Shown piece after piece: positions 34,157 through 45,820 of a DNA stretch of 64,000 nucleotides. The stretch spans positions 40,117,439 to 40,181,438 of the forward strand of contig OX387191.1 of NCBI GenBank assembly GCA_947561395.2, in the 5' to 3' direction. A program made the translations under genes and the position numbers. The notes below the pieces were generated by a model. That model saw nothing but the letters and a program-made list of their open reading frames with translations. It made no database searches and had not been told where the DNA came from. The DNA is from Buxus sempervirens (Eukaryota > Streptophyta > Magnoliopsida > Buxales > Buxaceae). Numbering within the stretch: the first letter of the stretch is position 1; every line of letters starts with the position of its first letter.

Positions 34157-34832
34157 ACTGTAGCAGGCTTTATCGTGAGACTAAATGTCTCAATAAAATC
34201 AACACCATCCACCTGTTGGAACCCCTTAACCATGCTGCAATCTGCCTTTTGTTTAATATTGTAAACCCACTTTGTTCAAATAATAGTATGACCAACAGGC
34301 GATGGTACAAGATACCATGTATCATTTGTAAATAATTCATCGAATCCATGCTGCATAGCTTACTGTCATTCCTGCGATAAAACAGCTTAAGAGAAATTGG
34401 TTGATTCAACAATATTAAACATACTAGTATACGCACAAATGGGATAATTAGAAGAATAAACAGTTGAAATTTGGAAACTATTTGGGATGAATAAAACCAG
34501 TTCTCGATCAAGTTACCATGTGATGTTGGAGAGAATTTGAATCCTAATGAGACGGAGAGGTAGTGGAACTTGGCGAAGGATGGTTTGTATCCGATAAGGG
34601 TGACAAGGTGGGACTAGGTGAGGACTGTATGGTATAGGGGGCGCTCGTTAAGGGTTGTGTTGGAGAAAATGATTGACTGGCCAAAGTAGGATTAGGCAAG
34701 TTCTCGGGTTGTCGATGAGAGTAGAATCAAGTAATTAAGTTCAAAAGACATACCTTTCATGGGAACATCTGAGGCAGTAGGAGAAGTGGAGGAGAGCCAA
34801 ACCCTATCTCGAAAAGTTTGTATATAGGAATC
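34157..34832 (-). pseudogene. Copia-1 RT N-terminal part and preceding linker
   Basis: The minus strand reads FDELFTNDTWYLVPSPVGHT, KWVYNIKQKAD, GFQQVDGVDFIETFS and VKPATVRV in pieces, the opening of plant Copia RT. It ends at the LTR-C target duplication. The right 250 bases are Ser/Pro-rich linker upstream of RT, ending at Copia-2. Confidence 0.7.
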
Positions 34833-35043
34833 TGTCCCAGAGCAAAATCAGGAGCAAAATCAGGACGTGAATGCTGACAATCAGCACCAATTTAAGTCCT
34901 CATCACCAGCAAATCTTCATGACAATCATGCTAAAAATCAGCCTTGATCAAGGCCTGTAATATGTGTAAAATCTTTCCAAAGTCAGTGTACAATCACTGT
35001 ATATATATTACTGAATATACATCAATACAAGTGGGGAAACACA
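34833..35043 (+). repeat. Copia-2 5' LTR (approximate)
   Basis: Begins TGTCCCAGAG after Copia-1 sequence; contains a TATA-like TATATATATTAC near 35000; ends at a CA about 10 bases before the primer-binding site. Edges are approximate because the 3' LTR is not in the window. Confidence 0.5.
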
Positions 35044-35052
35044 TTCTCTTTA

Positions 35053-35064
35053 TGGTATCAGAGC
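35053..35064 (+). other. Primer-binding site of Copia-2
   Basis: TGGTATCAGAGC, the standard complement of plant initiator-Met tRNA. Confidence 0.9.
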
Positions 35065-35100
35065 AACATCTCTTACGAGATTGATCCTGCTTCTATTCTA

Positions 35101-36000
35101 ATGGCTTCCTCATCTTCCTCTGTTGAAGTAACTCACCACAACGGTGGCTCTGTTCCAGCCAAGGGAACCTCTCTTATAGCTATTAACGCCACCCAACTGC
35201 AGCGACTTACAGCATCCAACTATTCTTCCTGGAGTGCAACCTTCACGTCCCTGCTCTATGGCTATGACTTGATGGGGTACCTTGATGGTACCTGTCCTCA
35301 GCCCACTCAACCAACTGCCACGTCTTCCTCTGACCTCCACGCTGCATATAATCACTGGTTTCGGCAAGATCAGCTTCTTTTGAATGCAATACTTGCCTCT
35401 GTGTCGGAAACAATCACACCATTGATTGCCACAGCCACCAATTCTCGTGATGCTTGGCTTCGCTTGTCTCGGCTTTATGCCAATCGCTCTCGTTCGAGAG
35501 TCATGTAGCTCAAGGAGAATCTCACTCTCTTGACCTATGGAGATCGCTCCATCTCAGAGTATTTGCAACACGTCAAGACTACAGTTGATGAACTAGCATT
35601 AATTGATGCTCCCCTCTCACCGGATGATGTAACTCTCTATGTTCTTCACGGTCTTGGTCCAGAATATCGCGATGTGGTAGCCCCAATCGAAACCCGTGAG
35701 AATGCTCTCTCATTTGAGGAGTTACATGACTTACTTATCTCCCATGAGTCCTATCTTCGACGACTTGATCAAGCTCAACACACATTGGTGGCCACTGCTA
35801 ATCCCACAAATCGCTGGGATAATCACCGCTTCTCTGACTCAAGCTCTCGTCCACGGCGATCTGATAATTATCGACGCCAAACCCCAGGTCGGTTCTCTCA
35901 AAACCGTGACTCTAGGTCTCGTAGGCAACCCAAGTGCCAATTCTGTGATGATATTGGGCACATTGCCAAAAATTGCCCCAAAGTGCCACAAGTCTTGGCT
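35101..36000 (+). pseudogene. Copia-2 gag
   Basis: The ATG at 35101, 36 bases after the primer-binding site, opens MASSSSSVEVTHHNGG, then LTASNYSSWSATFTSLLYGY (UBN2/retrotran_gag region) and HWFRQDQLLLNAI. Further on are SISEYLQHVKTTVDELA, an Arg/Ser-rich stretch and the zinc knuckle CQFCDDIGHIAKNCP (about 35936-35980). It would form the particle core and bind element RNA. Fossil, broken. Confidence 0.85.
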
Positions 36001-36029
36001 CATTATGCTGGAAAAACTCAACCCAAAGA

Positions 36030-36240
36030 TCGTAAATGGCCGCTAGACTCGGGGGCTTCTCATAATATCACTTCAAAACTCTCTAATTTATCCATCCATT
36101 CTAAGTATGATGGAACTGATGAGGTGGTGATTGGTGACGGCTCAGGTTTATCTGTCTCTCACATTGGCTCTCTTAATCTTTCAGTTCCTAAACGTACCTT
36201 TCAATTACCAGACACACTTTGTGTTCCTCATATTTAAAAA
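36030..36240 (+). pseudogene. Copia-2 protease
   Basis: WPLDSGASHNITSKLSNL is the Copia aspartic-protease active-site block (D-S-G-A), followed by VVIGDGSGLSVSHIGS and the closing LCVPHI. It sits directly after the gag knuckle in the polyprotein order. Confidence 0.85.
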
Positions 36241-36252
36241 AACCTTATTTAT

Positions 36253-37383
36253 GTGCATAGCTTCACAAAAAATAATAATGTCATTATTGAATTTCATCCT
36301 TATTATTTTCTTGTGAAGGATCGGACCACGGGGGCGACTCTACTTCAAGGAAAATGTGAACATGGAGTGTATCCTCTCTCGCTAGTATCATCTCCAATTT
36401 CAGTACATATTGGCGAACGGACAACAAGAACAATTTGGCATCAATGGTTGGGCCATCCAGCAAATAAAACTGTAGCCCACATAGTAAAAGTTCATCAGTT
36501 ACCCTCTACCCCTCAACCTGTTTCTCAAGTTTGCAAGTCTTGTCATATCAATAAGAGTCATAAACTGCCTTTCCAAGACTCCTCCATCTCTAGCACTGCA
36601 CCTCTTGAGTTTATCTATACTGATGTTTGGGGTCCTACACATGAACCCTCAATTGATGGATTTCGTTACTCTGTCATCTTTGTGGATCATTATACACGCT
36701 ACAGCTGGTTTTTCCCCATGAGAAAAAAATCTGAAGCTCACACTATATTTGTTCAACTTCGCTTCATCCTTGAAAAACAATTTGGTCTCCCCATTAAAAA
36801 TGTTTACTCGGACAATGGAGGTGAATACTTATCACTCAAACCTTACCTTGCAGCCCAAGGAATTGGTCATTACACCACCCCACCTCACACCCCACAACAT
36901 AATGGGCTTTCTGAACGTAGGCATCGTCAAATTACAGAAATGGGTATGGCCATGCTACACCATGCTCACGTGCCTTCTAGATTCTGGTCTCATGCTTTCC
37001 AAATTGCTACTTATCTCATCAATAGGCTTCCGAGTTCGGTCCTAGCCCATGTTTCACCCTTCAAGTGCCTCTTTAAAACACCGCCAAATTATCTCAAGCT
37101 CCGAACATTTGGATGCCTGTGTTTTCCTTGGCTAAAACCGTATGCTCATCATAAACTTGAACCCAAGTCTAAGGCATGTGTGTTTGTTGGTTACTCCACC
37201 AATCAAAGTGCTTATAAGTGCCTTGATATTACCACCAATCGAGTTTATCTCAGCTGTCATGTTTGGTTTGATGAAGGCACATACCCATATTCCAAGCCAA
37301 CCTCAACGAGCTCTCTCACTCCATCTAAGCCCATCTCTCTCCACCAAACACCCATAACCTTACCTAGCCCAATTACCCAATAG
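36253..37383 (+). pseudogene. Copia-2 integrase
   Basis: The HHCC zinc domain is seen as WHQWLGHPANKT...CKSCHINKSHKLPF. The catalytic core has IYTDVWGPTHEPS (first Asp), YSDNGGEYLS (second Asp) and a Glu after PQHNGLSERRHR. It closes with the Copia-typical LRTFGCLCFPWL and KSKACVFVGYS. It would join element DNA to the host chromosome. Confidence 0.88.
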
Positions 37384-37389
37384 CCTGGA

Positions 37390-38721
37390 TTGCCCAGCCT
37401 GCTTTCCACGGATGACAGTACGCCACAAATGGATCTTGAGAATTACACAAGTTCACATTTTCTAGTTGAGTCTTCCTTACAGCCCGATCATAGCTCACCA
37501 TCAGCTGCTTCGCCAATACACTCCACTAGTATGTCACCCACATCAGTTCAGCCCCCCATCACTACTGCACCAACTCGAACACATCCCATGGTTACCAGGG
37601 CCCAAAATCAGATCTTTAAGCCTAAGCACATGTATCTTGCTACTCGGCATCCAATGCCTCCTAGCATTGAACCTAGCTGCGTTACCATGGCTCTCCAAGA
37701 CCCCCATTGGCGACAAGCTATGAGTGATGAATTTATGGCTCTTGTCAAGCATGGCACTTGCAATTTTGTACCTCCTTCTCCACATATCAAGCCAGTGGAC
37801 TGTAAATGGATTTTTCGGGTTAAACGGAAGCCCGATGGCACCATTGATTGGTACAAGGCTTGTCTAGTGGCTAAAGGATTTCATCAAAGACCGAGCATTG
37901 ATTATAAAGAAACCTTTTCCCCAGTGGTCAAACTAGCTACTATTCGCACTGTTCTTGCCATTGCTATTTCACGTGGATGGTCCATTTGGCAAATGGATGT
38001 TAATAATGCATTTTTACATGGTTTACTGACTGAAACAGTTTATATGTCTCAACCTGCAGGGTTTAAAGACATTGACCATCCCAATCACATATGCAGGCGT
38101 CGGAAGTCTCTCTATGGGCTTAAACAAGCCCCACGGGCCTGGAATAAGGCTCTTAGTGGTCATCTCACACAAATGGGGTTTTGGCAATCCCAATCTGATC
38201 CATCTTTATTTCTTTATGAGGCACATGATGTCACGGCCTATTTTGTTCTCTACGTGGATGATTTGCTTCTCACAGGGAACTCATAAATATTTCTTCACCA
38301 GACTATTACTTCTCTTGGTGAGACTTTCTCTCTTAAGGACTTAGGTCCCTTGCACTTCTTCCTTGGCATTGAAGTAATCCCTACAACTTCTGGTATGTTT
38401 CTCACTCAGCACAAATATGTGAGAGATTTGTTGCGGTCTACCAAATTAGATGGAGCAAAGGAAGTACTCACACCCGTCTCCACATCTCAGCCACTTCTTT
38501 TGGATGATGGTAGTTCTACTGTGGACTCCACCGAGTATCGACGGGTTATTGGAAGTCTTCAATACCTTGCTCTCACTTGTCCTGACATCTCCTTTCCTGT
38601 GAATCGTCTGGCACAATTCATGTATTGTCCCACTCAAGCCCATTGGACTGTTGTTAAGCGCCTTCTACGTTATCAGGAACAATTCATCATGGCCTACTTC
38701 TGCGCAAGTCTACTTCTTTAG
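37390..38721 (+). pseudogene. Copia-2 reverse transcriptase
   Basis: After a Ser/Pro-rich linker come HWRQAMSDEFMAL, CKWIFRVKRKPDGTI, KACLVAKGFHQRPSIDYKET, SIWQMDVNNAFLHG, KSLYGLKQAPRAW and the catalytic FVLYVDDLLLTG (YVDD). HFFLGIEV and YRRVIGSLQYLALTCPDISF lead into RNase H. Fossil, broken. Confidence 0.9.
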
Positions 38722-38723
38722 AC

Positions 38724-39155
38724 GTGGTTGCCTTTTCAGATGCCGATTGGGTTGGCAATCTTGATGATCGAACCTCCACCACTGCATATATGGTGTTCTT
38801 AGGTGCAAATCCTATCTCATGGAGTACAAAGAAACAGCGGGCTGTGGCTAGATCCTCTACGGAGGCAGAATATCGTGCCTTAGCCACTACTGCCTCGGAA
38901 TTAGCATGGATCTCTTCCTTGCTCCGAGAACTTGGCATCCCATTTCGCAAACCACCACGCATTCTATGTGATAATGTGGGTGCCACTCAACTTAGTGTCA
39001 ATCCTGTACTTCACTCCTGCATGAAACACATTGCCATTGATCTTCACTTTGTTCGAGATTATGTTGAAAAAGGAGTCCTTACTGTTTCTCATGTCTCTAC
39101 TCATGATCAATTGGCGGATATCATGACTAAAGCACTACTGTGTGCTCGTTTCTAG
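38724..39155 (+). pseudogene. Copia-2 RNase H
   Basis: Contains FSDADWVGNLDDRTSTTAYM, ISWSTKKQRAVARSSTEAEY, LCDNVGATQLSVNPVLHSCM and the terminal HVSTHDQLADIMTKAL, all standard Copia RNase H blocks. The normal tail (LLRSKLGV) runs into the Tat-1 LTR at 39180. Confidence 0.9.
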
Positions 39156-39179
39156 CTGCTAAGATCCAAGCTCGGAGTC

Positions 39180-41475
39180 CGTGAGACATGCAAAAATCAC
39201 CGATGTGATCCCCTCAGTTAACACACGGGCTCAACAAAAATGTGGGAGTCGCCACCATTCAAATTTAGGGTGTGAACAGACACCAAAAGATTAAAAATAA
39301 GCAAAAGACAAATCTAGAGCAAAAATAACTCTACTTGAAAATCAAATCCAGAGATGGGTAAGGGGATTAGATTATGAATGGGGGAAGGTGTTAGGCACCC
39401 CCATTCACCCACATAAGGTGGTTGCCAAGTGTTGTTCATGATAAAAAATGAGAAAGCTTGCTAAAACAATTAAAAACCTTGAAAATAGATTCAACAAATG
39501 TGTGATATCTTCACATGAGAAATCCAAATGGATTCCAGATCCTCTTTTATGTCAATATCACTTCTGGAATATCACCAATAGATAGAAATCAAAGCAAAAA
39601 TTGCATAAAACCAAGTTGAGTCAAATCCGGAAAATTCGGTAAAAGATAGTACCATTTGTATTAAAATCATTCAAATCCCATTTAAATTGAATCAAACCAA
39701 ATCCATTTGAAAGATTATGATAAATAAGAGACTCATGCAAAATTTCAATTAAATCCGGTTGAAATCCTAGGAGTTGTGCTTCTTTAAAATCTGCTGCTGG
39801 AGATAATTAAAAGTGACAAGTGGGCAAGTTTGGAAAATCATTTAGACAAATTGGCTCCATATAAATCCATGAAATTTGGTGTGAATGAAGTATGTATGGT
39901 CATCTTTCAGATGAAACTAGCCTTATACAAATATTCATCCGTATGTGCCATGGGTGACCTCACAAACAGGCCCCGAGGATCACAGATTAACCCAAAAAGG
40001 TGCTGTTGAGCAGCTTTGAGTAAATCAGTCACCCACGACATAAATTAAATTAAAAAATTATGAAACCAACTGGATTTAAAAATATACTCATAAAGGAGTG
40101 CCCAGAAACAAAAATCACTTGAATCGGATTTAAAACGAGCAGATGGCGCCCATTCAAAGTGATAGGTTCAACAGTTTGACTTGAACTGACCTATCAACTT
40201 CGACAGAATGGTGTCAAAAATCCACTGCATAAAAATTGATGAAATTTTGTAGGCATAAACTAGACAGCCTCACCTTTCCCATGGCTTTAGAATCACTCCA
40301 AAATTCATCTGGACGATGAAGTTTTGAGTGTCCGAAGTTGGGCTACAGCTGCTGTCCAGTTTTAGGCGTTTTAAAGAAAATCAACTCAAAACAGGGATAA
40401 GGAGTGTGTGATCCGTGCAAGATGAATCAAAATCATTTGAAAACCATAAAAATATATCCCAGAATTATTTGGGGCTATTTATTCCAGATATATCACAAGG
40501 AATGCAATAAATTCGAAATATAAGCTGATTCCGACAAAAATAGGTGCTATGTGTGTATGTGTAAAAATCATTTCTTCAATAACACAGCAACATATATCAT
40601 GCATTCATATCAATCAAATGGGATTCTAGAACATCCTAGGGTTCCGTTCCATTCTCGTTTCCCTTAGTTCTCTCTCCCCGTTTAACGGTTCTTCAAGATA
40701 ATCTTGGGGTACTTTGAATATGAAACGGTTTTCATAGAATCAAAAGGCTTATTCAACAAGGTTCTAACACTAGGATCAATCCTCAGTCTCGTTTTCCCTA
40801 GATCCCGCTTTCACGTTTTACGGCTAGGGGGAGTCTCGAGGTACTTTGAGTAGAGGAAGGGTTTTCATACACACAGATTAGGCCTTATTCTACAGAAAGG
40901 TAGAAGAAGAGAACTAGACCTAGAATGTAAAGACAGAAAATTTAAAGAAGGGTTTAGGCTTACCTGGGTGTTTGGAAGCAATGCGGCAGCGGTTCCCTTC
41001 TTCACTCGGAGCTCTTCAATCTCCAACTTATGGCCATTTGCTTAAGGAGGAGCCTCCTATTTATAGGCAAAGGCTAGGGTTAGGGTTTGCATGATGGTAG
41101 ACACAAAAGAATGTCTAGAGCCTACCAACCTTAACCCTAAGGCTATTTTCGAGATTTCCACCCCTTTAATGAAGGATATGATGGTAAAAAGTGAAAACTC
41201 TCGGAAAACCCTAATTTTGAGCAAAAAACATGTATCCGACATATCAGGTCGGATACAAAAGCACCTATATGTATCCGACATATGTCGTTGGATACATTAA
41301 TAGCTACTTATATCCGACAATTTATGTCGGATATAAAGAGGAATGCTTGTATCCGACCTGAGTTGTCGGATACAAGAAGAAATGCATATTTCTCAAATTC
41401 TGTGTTGGTTTCAAAGGAGATAATGATTTTTGCCAATTATTCATTATTTTTACTGTGCAATTTGGGGTGTCTACA
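39180..41475 (-). repeat. 3' LTR of Tat-1 (family LTR-A), full length
   Basis: Plus-strand ends CGTGAGACATGC (consensus TGTGAGACAT) and GGGTGTCTACA, 2296 bp. TATA box on the minus strand at 41057-41066 (GCCTATAAATAGG); palindromes 41231-41373; telo-box-like AAACCCTAA on the minus strand near 41083-41091. The left edge abuts Copia-2, so the presumed 5-bp duplication would be GAGTC (39175-39179); its partner is outside the window. Confidence 0.9.
41057..41373 (-). promoter_or_regulatory. LTR-A U3 palindrome array and TATA box (Tat-1)
   Basis: Four palindromes of the TATCCGAC...GTCGGATA type, two with loops CTGAGTT or ATATCAG, upstream of GCCTATAAATAGG. It would drive Tat-1 sense transcription (minus strand) from the equivalent 5' LTR. 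Confidence 0.6.
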
Positions 41476-41488
41476 ACTGCCCCTATTT
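41476..41488 (-). other. Polypurine tract of Tat-1
   Basis: Minus strand AAATAGGGGCAGT directly beside the LTR start TGTAGACACC. Confidence 0.75.
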
Positions 41489-41994
41489 GCGGGAGTTGCA
41501 AAGCAATGAGATGCAAAGATTTAGACAAGCCCAAATTGCACTCCCTTAACCATGATTTGCTTGGTTCAATTCAATTTTGTAAAATAATTTTTTTGTGTGA
41601 AGATTTGCCAAAAAGCCCTAACTTTAAGGGGGCATCTCTCCAAGATGTCTTAAATTCCACTGAGCTCTCGTGGCTATGAAGTGGATTTTAAGCCCCCAAA
41701 AATAAGATTTTTGAAAACTGATCTTTTTTTCGAACCAAGTTAAAAATTGAATGAATATTTTCCTCTTGACCAGCACATTTCACCAAGTTGTCCTAAATCT
41801 CACTAAGCTCTCGTGGCTGTGAAGTGGATTTTAAGCCAAAATAAGTTTTTTTTTTCGTGAAAATAGCAGACTTTGTTGCACATTTTTTCCTTTTTCTTTT
41901 TTTTCTTGCTTTTTCATTTTTTTTCTTTTTCTCCTTTTTTCTCTTTTTTATTTTCTTTTTCTCTTTTTTCTTTTCTTTTTCCTGTTTTTCTTTT
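41489..41994 (-). other. Tat-1 3' noncoding region with direct repeats and purine tract
   Basis: Holds the two ~55-base repeats (about 41641-41695 and 41784-41837) and a long pyrimidine stretch on the plus strand (about 41885-41995; purine on the element strand). No coding sequence. Confidence 0.6.
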
Positions 41995-42075
41995 GTATCC
42001 GACGTAGATCGTCGGATAAGAAAGGGCTCCTGTGTATCCGACATGTTCTGTCGGATACATTAGTTCATATAAGTC
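41995..42075 (+). promoter_or_regulatory. Promoter-like module of the antisense PMD-type gene
   Basis: Two palindromes (GTATCCGAC...GTCGGATA and GTATCCGAC...GTCGGATAC) are followed by TTCATATAAGTC (TATA-like, 42066-42072) on the plus strand, away from the LTR. Tat-2 keeps the same arrangement (1622-1702). Confidence 0.5.
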
Positions 42076-43556
42076 ACGTGTGGCCACGACTCTTCCTCTT
42101 CCTTTCTTTCTTCTCCGATTGCAAACAGCGGACACAAGCCTCCTTCTTCTCCTCCGACTGTTGACATTCCTCTTCTCCGGCGACTTCCCGCGACTCTGGC
42201 GACTTGCATTGTTGCCGATGATAGCTCTTGACTCTGGCAACACTCCGGTGATCACCCATTCATGGCATTGACCGAGCCCTAGCTCAGTGTCTGATTTTCG
42301 GCGAGTTCACCACTTGGTGTTGGGGTACCATCCTCTGGCGATTACTTCCAAATCCCGGCGACCACTTGCAATCCATTGTTCTTGCTTGCCACAGTGACTG
42401 GTTGGTTCTATTCGGCAGTAAACTTCTCTTCCTATAGCTACTTCCAATTTCAGGTAAGTTCTTGAACCACCTTTTGCCATGCACAATTAATCTCTCAATA
42501 GCATGCTCTAGCTATTCTGAACATCGATGCTCCATACTAGTTTCAATGCTTTCTGTGACACTATAACTCCCAATCAGATGGCGCATTGACTTGAACTTAG
42601 TATGATCAGATGCAATTTTGCTTGTTGTGATCAATGCATGTTCTATGAATATAGCTTTGATGATGCTTGCCAATCAATATCTTTAAATTGACAATGAGTA
42701 AGACCCCTGGATTTTCTGCCGGTGGTAATTTTTGCCCATTTCTCTTGCCATGCTGTTCTCTTTTTTTGTTTTTTTTTTTTCAATTTGCCTTAACATCCCA
42801 ATTTATCCTGCCAATTCTTGAGCTGTGATTCTTTAACCCTGATTGCCTGTGATAGTATCTGAGAACTTCAGATTGCTTGCCGGTGGTATTTATTGAACTA
42901 CTAATTGCATGCTGGATTTTTTCTATAATTGGCTTGGATCTCCCAACCTTGATCCGATTTTCTGCAATTCTTTAAGATTGATCGGCCGGTGGTCTTTTCC
43001 CACCGAAATGTATGATTTTTCAGATGACATGCTGCTGATACCATGCTGCAATTTTTCTTGAATTCTGATTCTCATACCATGCTGCAAATTTTCTTGACTT
43101 GAAATGTATTTCTAATGTTTCGAGGGAACACAATTTCAAATGCTCATCTTCAAATGCTGTGATTTATTCCTTTTTTCTCAATCCGCCTGGATTTTAGTAT
43201 ACTTTTGATCAATGCGGTGCTCCAACTACCAGAACCATTCCATGATTGGTTATTGGACTCCACCGTTTGTTTGGATTTTTGATTAGCTAAAACCTTTTGC
43301 TTTGGCGTCACTGTCCCACTTTCATGTAGCAGTCCTGAAATAAATTAGCAGATATTAAGCCTTGTAAATATCCTTAGGACAAGAAGTTGTAGAATCAGGA
43401 TAGAAATATCAATCACTTCTCAAAAACCTTGAACCGAAACATAGAACAAAAATAAGAGAAAATTCTCTCAAAACACAATTCATGATAACTTTGAAAAGAT
43501 CATATAAGATTTCTGATGAATTTGAACCGAGATTCATAAAACACTTCCCTGTGTAG
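42076..43556 (+). other. Leader exon and 5'-UTR intron of the antisense PMD-type gene
   Basis: A CT-rich leader runs to a consensus donor CAG|GTAAGT (42453/42454). A CTGTGTAG acceptor lies directly before the ATG at 43557, giving a 5'-UTR intron of about 1.1 kb. No ORF of note within. The splice sites are predictions. Confidence 0.5.
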
Positions 43557-45554
43557 ATGGCTAGGAGTCGTTCTCGCGTTCGAGAGGAGGCTGACCCTGC
43601 TAATCAGCCCTCCACTTCGCGGGCTCGGAAAGAGGTGAGTTCTAGTGCCACCCTGTCGGAGCCGTTAGATGATTCCAGAGAGAGCTCTGGAGAGGGCTCT
43701 GCTGAGGTAGGTTTCCCAATTCTTTCTTTCTCTTCTTGCTTCCCTTGAAACCGACTTCGCTTATTCATTTCTATTTTTAGCCTGTTGTTGCTTCTGCTCG
43801 AGGTCAGGGTAGAGGCCGAGAGAGAGGCGGAGGTAGAGTTGGTGAGAGGGGCCAAGGCCGAGCCACAGAGAGAGGAGCTGAGGGCAGGTCGGGGCTTCAG
43901 GCCAGGAGGGTGGTGCTGCAGCTTTCCGCCTAGGGATCTCTATGGAGCTGAGAGCGTCTGTTCATGATACAGAGCTCTTTAGTGGTTTGGATAGCCACCC
44001 CTCCATGTGCATCCGGGTCGATGTGCCTCTTCAGTATCCTCCTTCTCATCTATGAGGCAGTTGGGGGAGATTCAGTGAGCTGGCGTAGATGCTTTCTCCG
44101 GCACTCAGGCGTGAGTTCGGCAGGTGCCGCCTGGATTATTTTCTCAGCATCCCTTTGTTCCGAGCCGACCATCCCCTTATCTTTGCCATGATGGAGCGGT
44201 ATTTTCCGGAGACGCAGTCATTCCATCTGCCGGACGTGGAGCTGGGGATCCACCCTTCCGATTTTGTGATGATCACAGGCATTCCTCTGATGGGGCGGAC
44301 TATCATTTTGGATCAGCCTTCGGCAGCGGACATCGGCCTTCTCTTGGGATATCAAGACCTGCCTGATGCTACTTGGGATGGGCGGAGCGGTCGTATCTCC
44401 ATTAGCTGGCTGCAGGAGAGCCTTACTAGACACTATGAGGGGAGATACGCGACCATTACCATGGAGGATGCAGCCTTTGCACCCATCTTCCGGCATGTGT
44501 TTCTGCTGATGCTCGAGAGTTGCTTCCTCCAGGAGGACACGACCAGTGTTAGTCCTCTCTTTTTGGATGCTTTGAGAGATCTCCACCAGACCCCGCCAGT
44601 TAGCATGAGGTCGGCTCATATATGGGACTATCTTGGCTGGATTGTGCCGGGTAGTTCGAGGCCTGGCTGCTCCGAGAGGTGATGGAGTTAGCTGCTGGTT
44701 CTTCTGGTAGATCCTGCAGATATTAAATTCATCTGTCTTGTCTTATTCCTTAGGCTTCACCTTCTTTTATCCTTGACTGATTTCTCTTTTGCCAGGTGTT
44801 TATGTACACCTACATGACTTACTTCCGCCCATCTTCCGTGCCTGGTGTTGCTGAGTTCCCTGTTGCCCTGTGGTGGTCCGTCCAGGTCAAAGATGTAGAC
44901 AAGAGTTAGCCTCGTACTGCTCGGGTTCACTTGGACCGTGCCCGATAATCTGATGTAAAATTCTTGATCCCTTTCTCTTTTATCTCTTCCCCTGTACCTT
45001 GTGTAAGCACCTTATTTTTGCACCCCTGGAAATGCTGAAAATGAAAACCCTGGCAGAAAGTCAAACCTTGAGGGGACAAAAATTGACTTTTTGATCCAGT
45101 GATAATTGGCCACCTTGCATTATCTCAATGGATAGAGAATCCCAACATGAGTCCAACGCAACTGAGTTTGCTGGAATCGGAGTCCGGATGAAGGTTCTGC
45201 AGGCCGGTCAAACTTAAAGAGGGGCCGAAAATTGACTTTTTATCGAACCCCGTGCCAGGTGCTTAGCCCTATATCATTGGATAGAGGGCTCTGATACGAG
45301 TCCAACGCAATTGAGTTTGCTCAAATCGGAGTTCAGATGAAGGAGATATGAGCTGTCGAAGTTTTTGAGCAGAAAAACCAGAAACTGCACACGTGGCAGC
45401 CAACGCAGCAAAATATCTCAGGGACCAAGTCTAAAATATCAAAAAGTTGCGAAATATCTTAGGGACTAAACCAAAATTTGCAGGGGGCAATCCGTAAATG
45501 TTCAAAAGTGTCAAATCGGTCAAGTTGAGGGGCAAATCCATAATTTTTTGATTT

Positions 45555-45820
45555 GTATCTGATGAAATATGCCGGATACACATGCCTCAGTGTGTGACAG
45601 ACATTATTCATCGGATACAAGGAGATTTTCCAGCGAGATTCGCGCCGATCCCCCGACAAATTCGCGGCGCCATTAATTTTTCGAATAATTGTGTTTTGTA
45701 TCCGGCATTGAATGTCGGATACAAACAATCTATAGTGTATCCGGCATTGAAGGCCGGATACACATAAGGGCATGTGTATTCGGCCTGAGTTGCCGGATAC
45801 ATTAAGTTTGCCTATAAAAG
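45555..45820 (+). promoter_or_regulatory. LTR-B U3 palindrome array and TATA box
   Basis: Palindromes with arms TATCCGGC/GCCGGATA and variants, the last with core CTGAGTT, end about 12 bases before CCTATAAAAGG. Confidence 0.6.

Larger units (their letters stand above)
20450..34832 (-). mobile_element. Copia-1: broken Ty1/Copia element split by a 12.1-kb nest
   Basis: On the minus strand the RT start (34157-34832) and the rest of RT plus RNase H (20635-22019) belong to one Copia element. Between them lies the LTR-C insertion (22025-34151) with near-matching 5-bp flanks CTCAC/CTCGC. A probable 3' LTR starts at 20634 (minus strand TGTTAAGTAACC) after a purine-rich stretch. Its 5' part was displaced by the Copia-2 insertion at 34833. 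The element is old, with many breaks. Confidence 0.75.
34833..39179 (+). mobile_element. Copia-2: Ty1/Copia element, Ale/Retrofit-like, 3' end displaced
   Basis: Order: short 5' LTR (about 34833-35043), primer-binding site, gag, protease, integrase, RT, RNase H. Order protease-integrase-RT and the gag block HWFRQDQLLLNAI point to the Ale/Retrofit group. The reading frame is broken about five times. At 39180 it is cut by the Tat-1 LTR within the final RNase H tail (LLRSKLGV), so its 3' LTR should lie beyond the far end of Tat-1. Confidence 0.88.

Noticed and set aside
33786-34264. Cys/Phe-rich small ORFs
   Set aside because: They span the CATGTGCAC hairpin cluster and T-rich tracts of LTR-C; no family resemblance.
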